Source: UBA1732 sp045114235
Lineage (GTDB): Bacteria > Verrucomicrobiota > Lentisphaeria > Victivallales > UBA1829
DNA: 20,775 nucleotides
Assembly (NCBI GenBank): GCA_045114235.1
Contig: JBGUKB010000119.1
Location: 1-20,775, forward strand
Direction of reading: 5' to 3'
Below the pieces are notes generated by a model. That model was given only the letters and a program-made list of their open reading frames with translations, was not told the DNA's origin and ran no database searches. The position numbers were made by a program, and so were the translations under genes. Every line of letters begins with the position of its first letter. The first letter of the stretch is position 1. Positions 6,939 through 14,262 of the stretch are shown here, piece after piece.

Positions 6939-7601
6939 ATGGAACTTTTTCAGCAGAACGTCAAAGCCGCTCTTGACCGCCTGAGCGCGATCCGGATCGT
7001 CCCGGTCCTGGTCCTCGACAACCTCGAAGACGGCCTCAAAATGTGCTCGGTCCTCCAGGAGAAACAGCTCCCGGCGGCCGAGATCACGTTCCGCACCGAA
7101 GCCGCGGAGAGCGTGATCCGCGCGGCCGCGAAGGAGTTCCCCGGCCTCTACCTGGGCGCGGGCACCGTGCTGAACGTGCGCGACCTGCACCGGGCGTTCG
7201 AGGCGGGCGCGAAATTCGCCGTGGCGCCGGGCTTCAACCCGACCGTCGTGAAGGAAGCCGTGAAATGCGGATTCCCGTTCGCGCCGGGCGTGTGCACCCC
7301 GTCCGAGGCGGAACAGGCCATGGAGCTGGGCTGCCGTTTCCTGAAGTATTTCCCGGCGGAAGCCGCGGGCGGCGTGAAGTTCCTGAAATCCCTGATCGCG
7401 CCCTATAAACACCTTGGCGTCCGCTTCATGCCCACCGGCGGCGTGACGAGCGCGAACGCCGCCGAATACCTGGCGGTCCCGGAGATCGCGGCCGTCGGCG
7501 GCACCTGGCTCGGCAAGACCGCCGACATGCGCGCCGGAAACTGGGACGCCATCGGACAGGCCGTCGCCGACGCCGTGGCGCTCGTGCGCGGCCTGGCCTA
7601 A
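6939..7601 (+). CDS. eda: KDPG/KHG aldolase family protein
   Basis: A 220-residue class I aldolase. It is expected to split 2-keto-3-deoxy-6-phosphogluconate (or 2-keto-4-hydroxyglutarate) into pyruvate and an aldehyde. The Schiff-base lysine is Lys136 in FLKYFPAE. Glu48 and Arg52 lie in EITFRT, the site's proton-transfer and carboxylate-binding segment. GAGTVLN, APGFNPTVV, CTPSEAEQAMELG and the phosphate-loop PTGGV follow in family order. AAAGG precedes the ATG by 10 nt. It sits 60 nt after clpX and 19 nt before prfB, with no promoter or terminator seen, so it probably rides in the tig-prfB operon. No edd or sugar-acid kinase is nearby, so the physiological substrate is open. Confidence 0.9.
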   Translation: MELFQQNVKAALDRLSAIRIVPVLVLDNLEDGLKMCSVLQEKQLPAAEITFRTEAAESVIRAAAKEFPGLYLGAGTVLNVRDLHRAFEAGAKFAVAPGFNPTVVKEAVKCGFPFAPGVCTPSEAEQAMELGCRFLKYFPAEAAGGVKFLKSLIAPYKHLGVRFMPTGGVTSANAAEYLAVPEIAAVGGTWLGKTADMRAGNWDAIGQAVADAVALVRGLA

Positions 7602-7620
7602 TCCCCTTTGGAGACGACGA

Positions 7621-8712
7621 ATGACCATTGACGAGATCAAAGCTCACGGCGCGGACCTGACGGAACGCCTGTCGAAGCTGTCGAACTATCTGCACGTGGA
7701 CGAAACCCTGGCGCAGATCGCCGAGATCGAAAAGACCATGGCGCAGAACGATTTCTGGGACGACAAGGAAAAGGCGCAGGCGACCGTGCAGAAGCTCTCC
7801 TCCTGCAAGAACATCGTGGAGCCTTACAACAAGCTCAAACGCGAGGCGGACGACTTCCTCGCGATCGCCGAACTGGCCGAAGAGGACCCGTCGTTCCTGG
7901 AGGAATCCGACGACGCCTGGACCAAGCTCGAGGCCGGGCTCTCCAAGCTCGAGATCGTGAGCTTCCTTTCCGGCAAGTTCGACCGCTGCAACAGCTTCGT
8001 GTACATCCACGCGGGCGCGGGCGGCACCGAGTCCTGCGACTGGGCGAGCATTCTGCTCCGCATGTACCGCCGCTGGTTCGAACGCCGCGGATTCCAGGAC
8101 GAGATCATCGACATGCAGCCCGGCGACGAGGCCGGCATCAAGAGCGCCGTCCTGAAAGTGACCGGCGAATTCGTCTACGGATACATGCGCGCCGAACGCG
8201 GCGTGCACCGCCTCGTGCGCATCTCCCCCTTCGACGCCAACGCGCGCCGCCACACGTCGTTCGCCTCCGTCGACGCGTTCCCGGAGATCGAGGACGAGAT
8301 CGACATCGAGATCGACGAGAAGGACCTTCGCGTCGATACCTACCGCGCATCCGGCGCGGGCGGCCAGTACGTGAACCGTACGGACAGCGCGGTCCGCATC
8401 ACCCACCTGCCGACCGGCGTGGTCGTCTCCTGCCAGGTGGAACGCTCCCAGCACAAGAACCGCGCGATGGCGATGCAGATGCTGAAAGCGCGCCTGTACG
8501 AACTGGAAGAGGAAAAACGCCGTCAGCAGGCGGCGCAGATCTCCGGCGAAAAGACCGACAATTCCTGGGGCAACCAGATCCGTTCCTACGTGCTCCAGCC
8601 GTACCAGATGGTGAAGGACCTCCGCACGGGCGTGGAGACGGGCAACACCGCCGCCGTGCTCGACGGCGACCTGGACCAGTTCGTCGAAGCCTGGCTCCGC
8701 GAACGCCACTGA
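7621..8712 (+). CDS. prfB: Peptide chain release factor 2
   Basis: A 363-residue class I release factor that reads UGA/UAA. Ser202-Pro203-Phe204 (RISPFDAN) is the RF2 stop-recognition tripeptide, and Gly247-Gly248-Gln249 (GAGGQYVNRTDSAVR) is the peptidyl-transferase motif. The N-terminal helical domain is complete and in frame from the ATG. The usual programmed +1 frameshift (CTT TGA C near codon 26) is absent: the matching region reads LSNYLHVDETL with no in-frame stop. The start codon is preceded by GGAGACGACGA, with GGAG 8 nt upstream. It lies 19 nt after the aldolase gene and closes the operon ahead of a strong terminator. Confidence 0.95.
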   Translation: MTIDEIKAHGADLTERLSKLSNYLHVDETLAQIAEIEKTMAQNDFWDDKEKAQATVQKLSSCKNIVEPYNKLKREADDFLAIAELAEEDPSFLEESDDAWTKLEAGLSKLEIVSFLSGKFDRCNSFVYIHAGAGGTESCDWASILLRMYRRWFERRGFQDEIIDMQPGDEAGIKSAVLKVTGEFVYGYMRAERGVHRLVRISPFDANARRHTSFASVDAFPEIEDEIDIEIDEKDLRVDTYRASGAGGQYVNRTDSAVRITHLPTGVVVSCQVERSQHKNRAMAMQMLKARLYELEEEKRRQQAAQISGEKTDNSWGNQIRSYVLQPYQMVKDLRTGVETGNTAAVLDGDLDQFVEAWLRERH

Positions 8713-8759
8713 GGAGGGCAAGCCCTCCACGGCGGTAGTGCCCGGCTACGCTCGGGCAC
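8713..8759 (+). other. Two perfect hairpins directly after prfB
   Basis: GGAGGG (8713-8718) pairs with CCCTCC (8723-8728), starting one base after the prfB stop. GTGCCCG (8738-8744) pairs with CGGGCAC (8753-8759) around an 8-nt loop. Neither has a T-tract. GGAGGG can alternatively pair with CCCTCC of the terminator at 8767-8772, so exclusive folds are possible. Confidence 0.5.
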
Positions 8760-8764
8760 ATATG

Positions 8765-8800
8765 ATCCCTCCTGATTCACGTCCGGAGGGATTTCTTTTA
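8765..8800 (+). terminator. Intrinsic terminator after prfB
   Basis: ATCCCTCC (8765-8772) pairs perfectly with GGAGGGAT (8785-8792) around a 12-nt loop, followed by TTCTTTTATT. It ends the tig-to-prfB cluster. Confidence 0.75.
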
Positions 8801-8895
8801 TTCAAAAAAACACTGGGAAAGATGCGAAAAAGGGAAATGAAATAGTATTCACAATCCGTAAAACGGCGGAAATGCCTTTATTTTTTTGATTTAGA

Positions 8896-8924
8896 TTGGA
8901 AAAGGCGCGAAAAAGGGGTATATT
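8896..8924 (+). promoter_or_regulatory. Promoter of the activase-dehydratase fusion gene
   Basis: TTGGAA at 8896-8901, a 17-nt spacer, then TATATT at 8919-8924. The start is predicted near 8931, inside a palindrome. The -10 is preceded by GGGG, as at lpxA. Confidence 0.7.
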
Positions 8925-8927
8925 ATA

Positions 8928-8945
8928 TAGATAATTTTTTATCTA
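8928..8945 (+). promoter_or_regulatory. Palindrome over the predicted transcription start (possible operator)
   Basis: TAGATAA, four Ts, TTATCTA: a perfect 7-bp inverted repeat beginning 3 nt after the -10 hexamer. At that position a bound repressor would block initiation. As RNA it would be a weak AU hairpin at the 5' end. Confidence 0.45.
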
Positions 8946-8972
8946 ATCGCAAAACTGTTTTGGGTGCCATCG

Positions 8973-11120
8973 ATGAAATACTACCTCGGGATCGACATCG
9001 GTTCCACGACATTCAAAGCCGTCGTCATCACCGACAAGGGGCGCGTGGTCCATACGACCTACCAGCGCACGAAGCCGGTGGATTCCGGTCAGCTTTCCTG
9101 CACGGGCCGCTGCACGTCCTGCGGGCGCTGCAACATGGGCGCGCTGAAGAAGACCCTTGCCACGTTCTTTTCCGAGGCGGGCCTGAACGCCGGAAACATC
9201 ACGTGCGAGACGACCGCCGAGGTTGCGAAGGCCGCGGCTGAAAGCGGCATCCACGCCGGGGACATCGCCTGCACGGTCGTGACGGGCAGCCAGATCGTCG
9301 AGGATACGAAACGCTTCATCCCGTACGATTTCCAGGTCAGCGAAGTCTCCGCGCACGTCGCCGGGGCGAAACGCTACTATCCGAACGTGGACGCGATCAT
9401 CGACTGCGGCGGCCAGGACAGCAAGTGCATGGTCTTCAACCACAAGATGGGCATGTGGGTGTCCATGATGTCCGGCGTGTGCGCCGCGGGCACCGGAAGC
9501 TACCTCGACAGCGTGGCCGCCAAGCTCGGCATCCCGGTCGAGGAAATGGCCGACAAGGTGAACTACGACGCGAAGACCGAGTTCAGCTCCGTCTGCGCCG
9601 TGCTCTCCGCCACCTCCATCAACAAGTTCAAGAACCGCATCCCGATGGGCGACCTGCTCGCCGGGGCATGCCGGGCGCAGGCGCGCACGATCCTGAACGG
9701 CGTCGGCCAGATGCTGATGCACCACGATCCCTCGCATCCGATCCTGTTCCAGGGCGGCGTGGCCTCGAACCATGCCGTGGCGTATTTCATGAAGGAGATC
9801 ACCGGCTGCGAGATCATCATCCCGGAATTCCACAACGTCATGGGCGCGCTCGGCGCCGCCGTCCTCGCGCTCGAATACAGCAAGCTCCGCGGCAAGCTCG
9901 ACCCGGACCCCGTCCAGTACGAGCCCACCCGCCAGAAATCCGTCGCCATGCGCGTGGCGAGCAACAAACGCTCGTTCCTCTTTGGCGACAAGGACAAGCC
10001 GACCATCTGGCGCAACCTCTTCTTCCCGACCGAGATCCTGAACGCGTTCGGCGCGCGCATCCTGACGCTGGAAACGTATGCCGCGCTCTTCGGACGCAGC
10101 TCGAAACGCGTGAAGGCCGCGCTTGACGTCGCCGCCCGCAAGGGGTTCGACCAGCAGACTTGCTCCTTCCTGCGCATGCTGGAGGGACTGCCGCTGAAGA
10201 CGCCCGATTTCGCCGTCTCCACCAGCCAGCCGTGCCAGCAGGGCGAACGCATTTTCGCCGACTTGGCGCGCACGTACGGCTTCGAGGACCGTTTCTATTC
10301 GCTTCACACCCCGATCAACCTGGCGAACACCAACGCGGTCGGGCAGATCGCCGACGGCCTGCGCCAGTCGGTCGAGCAGATGGAGGAAGCGCTCGGGTAC
10401 AAGCTCGACCCGGCGCGCCTGGAGGAAGCCTGCATGCTGTCCAACCTCGCCGCGGACTATTCGCGTAAGTGCAACGAACTGCGCTGGACCTCGCCGCCGC
10501 TGATCCGCGGCTCGGAGGCGGTCTACAACGCCGTCATCTTCAGCCAGCTGTGGGGCACGCAGGAGCTCGTCGACATCCAGAAGACCTACTACGAGGAACT
10601 GCTGCAGAAGAAGGAATGGGCGGAGAAACGCTATTCCATCGACGACACGCACCGCCTGCTCTGGCTGCACCTGCCGCCGTTCTACGACTCCAAGCACCTC
10701 GACTACATCGAGACCGTCTGCAACGCCCCGATCGTGTTCGAGGAGACGAATTTCGTGGGTTGGGCTCCGCTTGATCCGAAGCACCCGTACGAATCGCTCG
10801 CGCGAAAGCTCCTCACGACCGGGTTCCTGGACCCGAAGCTGCGCGTGAAGTACGTGAAGGACATTTCGGCGAAGGCGAAGTTCACGGGCTGCATCCTGTA
10901 CACGCACGGGTTCGGACGGTGCAGCCTCGCCGACCGCCCGTTCACGAAGCTCCTTCGCGAGGAGCTCGAGGAGGCCGGACTGCCGATGCTGGCGCTGGAG
11001 GGCGACTGCATGGACGCCTCCATCGACCCGTGCTCCACCACGACCAAGATCGCGTCGTTTGTCGAGTCGCTGAACCTGAAGAAATACGGCAACCTCTTCG
11101 GGCGCACGAAGCACGTCTGA
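8973..11120 (+). CDS. Fused acyl-CoA dehydratase activase and 2-hydroxyacyl-CoA dehydratase-type protein
   Basis: A 715-residue two-domain protein. Residues 1 to about 300 form a BcrA/BadF/HgdC-type ATPase: LGIDIGSTTFKAVV phosphate loop, IIDCGGQDSK, the cluster cysteines in VCAAGTGSYLD and SSVCAVLSATS, and FQGGVASN. These enzymes bind a [4Fe-4S] cluster at a dimer interface and drive an electron into a partner with ATP. Residues about 330-705 resemble the HgdB-like dehydratase subunit family, with cysteines in STSQPCQQ, SRKCNELRW, GFGRCSLADR, EGDCMDAS and DPCSTTTK. Odd feature: an extra cysteine cluster, Cys43-x3-Cys47-x2-Cys50-x2-Cys53, in the N-terminal lobe. ATG 8973 opens the conserved sequence, and a GTG at 8964 is an alternative. 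No strong ribosome site is seen. It is monocistronic, without CoA-transferase or flavoprotein genes nearby. It might instead be a double-cubane-cluster reductase. Substrate unknown. Confidence 0.85.
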   Translation: MKYYLGIDIGSTTFKAVVITDKGRVVHTTYQRTKPVDSGQLSCTGRCTSCGRCNMGALKKTLATFFSEAGLNAGNITCETTAEVAKAAAESGIHAGDIACTVVTGSQIVEDTKRFIPYDFQVSEVSAHVAGAKRYYPNVDAIIDCGGQDSKCMVFNHKMGMWVSMMSGVCAAGTGSYLDSVAAKLGIPVEEMADKVNYDAKTEFSSVCAVLSATSINKFKNRIPMGDLLAGACRAQARTILNGVGQMLMHHDPSHPILFQGGVASNHAVAYFMKEITGCEIIIPEFHNVMGALGAAVLALEYSKLRGKLDPDPVQYEPTRQKSVAMRVASNKRSFLFGDKDKPTIWRNLFFPTEILNAFGARILTLETYAALFGRSSKRVKAALDVAARKGFDQQTCSFLRMLEGLPLKTPDFAVSTSQPCQQGERIFADLARTYGFEDRFYSLHTPINLANTNAVGQIADGLRQSVEQMEEALGYKLDPARLEEACMLSNLAADYSRKCNELRWTSPPLIRGSEAVYNAVIFSQLWGTQELVDIQKTYYEELLQKKEWAEKRYSIDDTHRLLWLHLPPFYDSKHLDYIETVCNAPIVFEETNFVGWAPLDPKHPYESLARKLLTTGFLDPKLRVKYVKDISAKAKFTGCILYTHGFGRCSLADRPFTKLLREELEEAGLPMLALEGDCMDASIDPCSTTTKIASFVESLNLKKYGNLFGRTKHV

Positions 11121-11165
11121 GCAGACGGATCCGGGGCTCCGCGAAACGGCAGCTTTTATCCTGAA

Positions 11166-11195
11166 CGCCGGGGGCAGGGGATCCCGGCGGTTTTT
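11166..11195 (+). terminator. Intrinsic terminator after the activase fusion
   Basis: CGCCGGG (11166-11172) pairs with CCCGGCG (11183-11189) around a 10-nt loop, then G and five Ts. A second T-run follows at 11203-11209. Confidence 0.8.
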
Positions 11196-11230
11196 CGCAC
11201 GGTTTTTTTGAAAAAAAAGCGCCTCGCGGT

Positions 11231-11258
11231 TTGTTATTTCCGGTTCGTGTAGTATATT
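11231..11258 (+). promoter_or_regulatory. Promoter of the manA-like gene
   Basis: TTGTTA at 11231-11236, a 16-nt spacer, then TATATT at 11253-11258. The start is predicted near 11265, giving a leader of about 36 nt. Confidence 0.6.
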
Positions 11259-11280
11259 GTATTGTCAAAAAGTTAAAAAC

Positions 11281-11304
11281 ATGAACGGATTTTTCTGCCG
11301 ATGA
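11281..11304 (+). CDS. Possible 7-codon leader peptide overlapping the manA-like start
   Basis: ATG at 11281 opens a tiny frame, MNGFFCR, whose TGA at 11302-11304 overlaps the next gene's ATG (11301) as ATGA. Neither start has a clear ribosome site. The arrangement could couple translation, or be chance. I cannot distinguish these from sequence alone. Confidence 0.2.
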   Translation: MNGFFCR

Positions 11305-12302
11305 CGATTCTTTCCAAAGACGATTTGTATCCGCTGCTGTTCGAGCCGATGTACCGCCGGACGCCATGGGGCGGCGGAAAACTCGCGCGCGTTTTGGACC
11401 GGGAACTTCCCGCGGAGGAAGGCCGGTTCGGCGAGGCGTGGGACATCTGCGACCGCGAGGGCGTCGAGAGCGTGATCTCGAACGGCCCGCTTGCGGGAAA
11501 GACTCTGCATGAACTCTGCACGATGATAGGCCCGTCCTACCTGATCGGCGACATGGCCCGCGACGCGCGGTTCCCGCTGCTCGTGAAGATCATCGACACG
11601 GGCGAGCGCATCCCGCTTCAGGTGAATCCCGACGAGAACGCCGCGCGCCGGATCGGAAACGGCGCCGAGCCGAAGACGAAGATGTGGTACGTGCTGGACG
11701 CGGACCCCGGGACGAAGATCATGGTCGGCATCCGTCCGACCGCCACGCGGCACCGTTTCCTGGAGCTGCTGTCCACGTCCGACGTGGAGAGCGTGCTTCA
11801 ATCGTTCGATGCCGTGGCCGGAGACGCGTATTTCGTCAACGCCGGGCGCGTCCACTGCATCGACCCCGGAAACCTGGTGCTCGACATCCAGCAGAACAGC
11901 AATACCGACTACCTGCTGAACGACTGGGGGATGCCCGATCCCGACCAGGAGCTCCATGTCGAAGAAGGCCTTCAGTGCGTCGACTTCATCGACCGTACGC
12001 CGGCGCGCATCACGGGCGTCAGCGACAAGGCCGCGCGCAACCGCAAGTATCCGATCATCAACCGCTGTCCGCAGTTCCATTGCGACGAGCTCCGGCTCGC
12101 CGGAGACTGGCCGGACACGACCCGCGCCACGCGCAGTTTCCATCTGCTGACCGCCATCAGCGGCCCGGTGGACGTGGAGGTCCGGGGCGCGGTCACGGCC
12201 ATCCCGCGGGGCATGACAGCCCTGCTGCCCGCCGCGCTCGGCGACTACGTCATCCGCGTGAACCCGTCCGCCCCGGTCACGCTGATCCGCACAACGCATT
12301 AA
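11301..12302 (+). CDS. Type I mannose-6-phosphate isomerase homologue with altered metal site
   Basis: A 333-residue cupin-type protein of the low-molecular-weight class I phosphomannose isomerase family, which interconverts fructose-6-P and mannose-6-P. Supporting segments are RTPWGGGKLA, FGEAWDICDRE, RFPLLVKIIDTGERIPLQVNPDE, MWYVLDADPGTKIMVG, AYFVNAGRVHCID and LDIQQNSNTDYLLNDWG. Family enzymes bind zinc with Gln and His of QVHP, Glu of KTE-x-W, and a later His. Here Gln107 and His185 remain, but the first His is Asn109 (codon 11625-11627) and the Glu is Lys127 (codon 11679-11681). Activity may therefore be lost or changed. It has its own promoter, and argS starts 33 nt downstream with no terminator between. 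The family is clear; the function is not. Confidence 0.82.
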   Translation: MTILSKDDLYPLLFEPMYRRTPWGGGKLARVLDRELPAEEGRFGEAWDICDREGVESVISNGPLAGKTLHELCTMIGPSYLIGDMARDARFPLLVKIIDTGERIPLQVNPDENAARRIGNGAEPKTKMWYVLDADPGTKIMVGIRPTATRHRFLELLSTSDVESVLQSFDAVAGDAYFVNAGRVHCIDPGNLVLDIQQNSNTDYLLNDWGMPDPDQELHVEEGLQCVDFIDRTPARITGVSDKAARNRKYPIINRCPQFHCDELRLAGDWPDTTRATRSFHLLTAISGPVDVEVRGAVTAIPRGMTALLPAALGDYVIRVNPSAPVTLIRTTH

Positions 12303-12335
12303 TTCACAGATTCATACCAACCTCTTTTCCTGTTC

Positions 12336-14129
12336 ATGAAAATCCAATGCCTTTCCCGTCTGGCGGATTCCTTCCGCGCCTCGCGTTCCCTTGATTCCTC
12401 GTTCGACATCCCGTGGGAGCCGTGTCCCGCCGGCATGAACGGCGACCTGACCGTGAACTGCTTCCGCCTCGCCAAGGCGCTGAAGAGCGCGCCGGACGCG
12501 CTGGCAACCGAGACCGCCGAGCTCCTGATGAAGGACCCGGACGTGGTGTCCGCCGAAAAGATCAAGGCGTTCGTGAACATCACGCTCAAGCCCGCCGCCC
12601 TGTTCCGCGATTCCGTTTCGGACGTGAAGTCGCTCCTCGCCGACGTGCCGTTCCCGGAAGGCTCCCGCCGCAAGATCCTCATTGAGTTCTCCGCACCGAA
12701 CACGAACAAGCCGCAGCACCTCGGCCACGTCCGCAACAACTGCATCGGCATGACGCTCGCCAGCGTGATGGCGCGCGCCGGGCACGACGTGGTGCCGGTC
12801 AACCTCATCAACGACCGCGGCATCCATATCTGCAAATCCATGCTCGCCTACAAGCTGACCGGAAACGGCGTCACGCCGGAACAGGCGGGGATCAAGGGCG
12901 ACCACTACGTCGGGAATTTCTACGTCAAGTTCAATCAGATGCTGTCCGACGAGGTCAAGGCGCTGAAGGAAGCGCGTCCCGAACTCGCCGACAAGTCCTC
13001 CGACGATCTCTTCCTCGAAACCGAGCTCGGCAGGCAGGCGCAGGAGATGCTCCGCAAGTGGGAGGCGGGCGATCCCGAGGTCCGCGCTCTCTGGACCACC
13101 ATGAACAAGTGGGTCATCGACGGGTTCAACGAGACGTACCGCCGCATGGGCGTGCATTTCGACAAGACCTACCTCGAAAGCCAGACTTATCTGCTCGGAA
13201 AGGACGTCATCGCCGACGCCCTCGCGAAGGGCATCTTCGGCAAGCGCGCGGACGGCGCGGTCACGGTCGACCTGGGCAAGCTCGGCGAGAAGGTGCTCCT
13301 CCGCAAGGACGGCACCAGCGTCTACATCACGCAGGACATCGGCACCACGATCCTCAAGCACGACGAACACCACCCGGACACCATGGTCTGGGTCGTCGGC
13401 GACGAGCAGAACCTGCATTTCCGCATGCTCTTCACGATCCTCGGCCGCCTCGGCTACGCCTGGGCGGACAGCCTCTACCACCTCTCCTACGGCATGGTCA
13501 ATCTGCCGTCCGGCCGCATGAAGAGCCGCGAGGGCACCGTGGTCGACGCGGACGACCTCTTCGACGAGATGCACTCTCTGGCGAAGGCGGCCGCGATGGA
13601 ACGCGTGAAGGAAGGCGAGGAACCGCCCGCCGACCTGGAGGCGCGCAGCGAGATCATCGGCATGGGTGCGCTGAAGTTCATGCTGCTGAAATTCAACCCG
13701 AAGACCACGATCATGTTCGATCCGCAGGCTTCGCTGAAATTCGAGGGCGACACCGGTCCGTACGTCCAGTACGTCTGCGCCCGCATCAACTCCATCGTGC
13801 GCAAATGCAACGACGCCGGGATCGAGTTCGATCCCGCTTCGGTCGACTGGTCGCTGGCGGATTCCCCGGAGGAAAAAGCCCTCGCCGTGGCCGCCCTGCG
13901 GTACGCCGACGCCATCCGGTCCTCCGCCGACAAGATGGACTGCTCCATCCTCGTGAACTACCTGCTCGACCTGGCGAAACTCTTCAACCGCTTCTACCGC
14001 GAAAAGCAGGTGCTGAACGCCGGCGATCCCGCGGTCCGCACGATGCGCCTGGCGCTCTGCTTCGCCGTGCGCGACATCCTCGCGGACGGCCTTGCCGCGC
14101 TGACAATCGGCATTCCCGACGCCATGTAA
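12336..14129 (+). CDS. argS: Arginyl-tRNA synthetase
   Basis: A 597-residue class I synthetase charging tRNA-Arg, close to the usual 560-600. The N-terminal additional domain occupies about residues 1-110. The catalytic core opens with SAPNTNKPQHLGHVRNN near 118-135, where HLGH replaces HIGH. The KMSKS-equivalent loop is GRMKSREGTVVDADDL near 392. YITQDIGTTILKHDEHHPD, WVVGDEQNLHFRML and the C-terminal anticodon-binding DALR-type domain (GPYVQYVCARINSIVRK to DGLAALTIGIPDAM) are present. No Shine-Dalgarno sequence is visible in the 33-nt pyrimidine-rich gap after the manA-like gene, with which it probably shares a transcript. Confidence 0.96.
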   Translation: MKIQCLSRLADSFRASRSLDSSFDIPWEPCPAGMNGDLTVNCFRLAKALKSAPDALATETAELLMKDPDVVSAEKIKAFVNITLKPAALFRDSVSDVKSLLADVPFPEGSRRKILIEFSAPNTNKPQHLGHVRNNCIGMTLASVMARAGHDVVPVNLINDRGIHICKSMLAYKLTGNGVTPEQAGIKGDHYVGNFYVKFNQMLSDEVKALKEARPELADKSSDDLFLETELGRQAQEMLRKWEAGDPEVRALWTTMNKWVIDGFNETYRRMGVHFDKTYLESQTYLLGKDVIADALAKGIFGKRADGAVTVDLGKLGEKVLLRKDGTSVYITQDIGTTILKHDEHHPDTMVWVVGDEQNLHFRMLFTILGRLGYAWADSLYHLSYGMVNLPSGRMKSREGTVVDADDLFDEMHSLAKAAAMERVKEGEEPPADLEARSEIIGMGALKFMLLKFNPKTTIMFDPQASLKFEGDTGPYVQYVCARINSIVRKCNDAGIEFDPASVDWSLADSPEEKALAVAALRYADAIRSSADKMDCSILVNYLLDLAKLFNRFYREKQVLNAGDPAVRTMRLALCFAVRDILADGLAALTIGIPDAM

Positions 14130-14135
14130 GCGGTC

Positions 14136-14173
14136 CCCCGCGGGCACATCTGTGCCGCGGGGAAAAGTTTTTT
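14136..14173 (+). terminator. Intrinsic terminator after argS
   Basis: CCCCGCG (14136-14142), a bulged G, and GCAC (14144-14147) pair with GTGC (14152-14155) and CGCGGGG (14156-14162) around the loop ATCT. This 11-bp GC stem is followed by AAAAG and six Ts (14168-14173). Confidence 0.8.
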
Positions 14174-14195
14174 GCTTTAAATATAAGAAACGCGC

Positions 14196-14224
14196 TTGAT
14201 AAGCGGAGCGCGGCGGGGTATATT
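14196..14224 (+). promoter_or_regulatory. Sigma-70-type promoter for lpxA
   Basis: TTGATA at 14196-14201, a 17-nt spacer, then TATATT at 14219-14224, preceded by GGGG. The start near 14231 gives a leader of about 32 nt carrying AAAGGA before the ATG at 14263. Confidence 0.75.
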
Positions 14225-14262
14225 ATGGGAGCATCTTTTTCAGGAACCCGAAAGGACATCTC

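Noticed and set aside
8761..8895. A-rich and T-rich stretches between the prfB terminator and the activase promoter
   Set aside because: No convincing frame, repeat array or hairpin with conserved features was seen. Treated as plain AT-rich spacer.
8924..8952. Divergent minus-strand promoter (TTGCGA, 17 nt, TATATA) overlapping the activase promoter
   Set aside because: The -10 arises from the same AT-rich near-palindromic run as the plus promoter, and no minus-strand gene or T-tract terminator follows towards prfB. It could be revisited if minus-strand reads exist.
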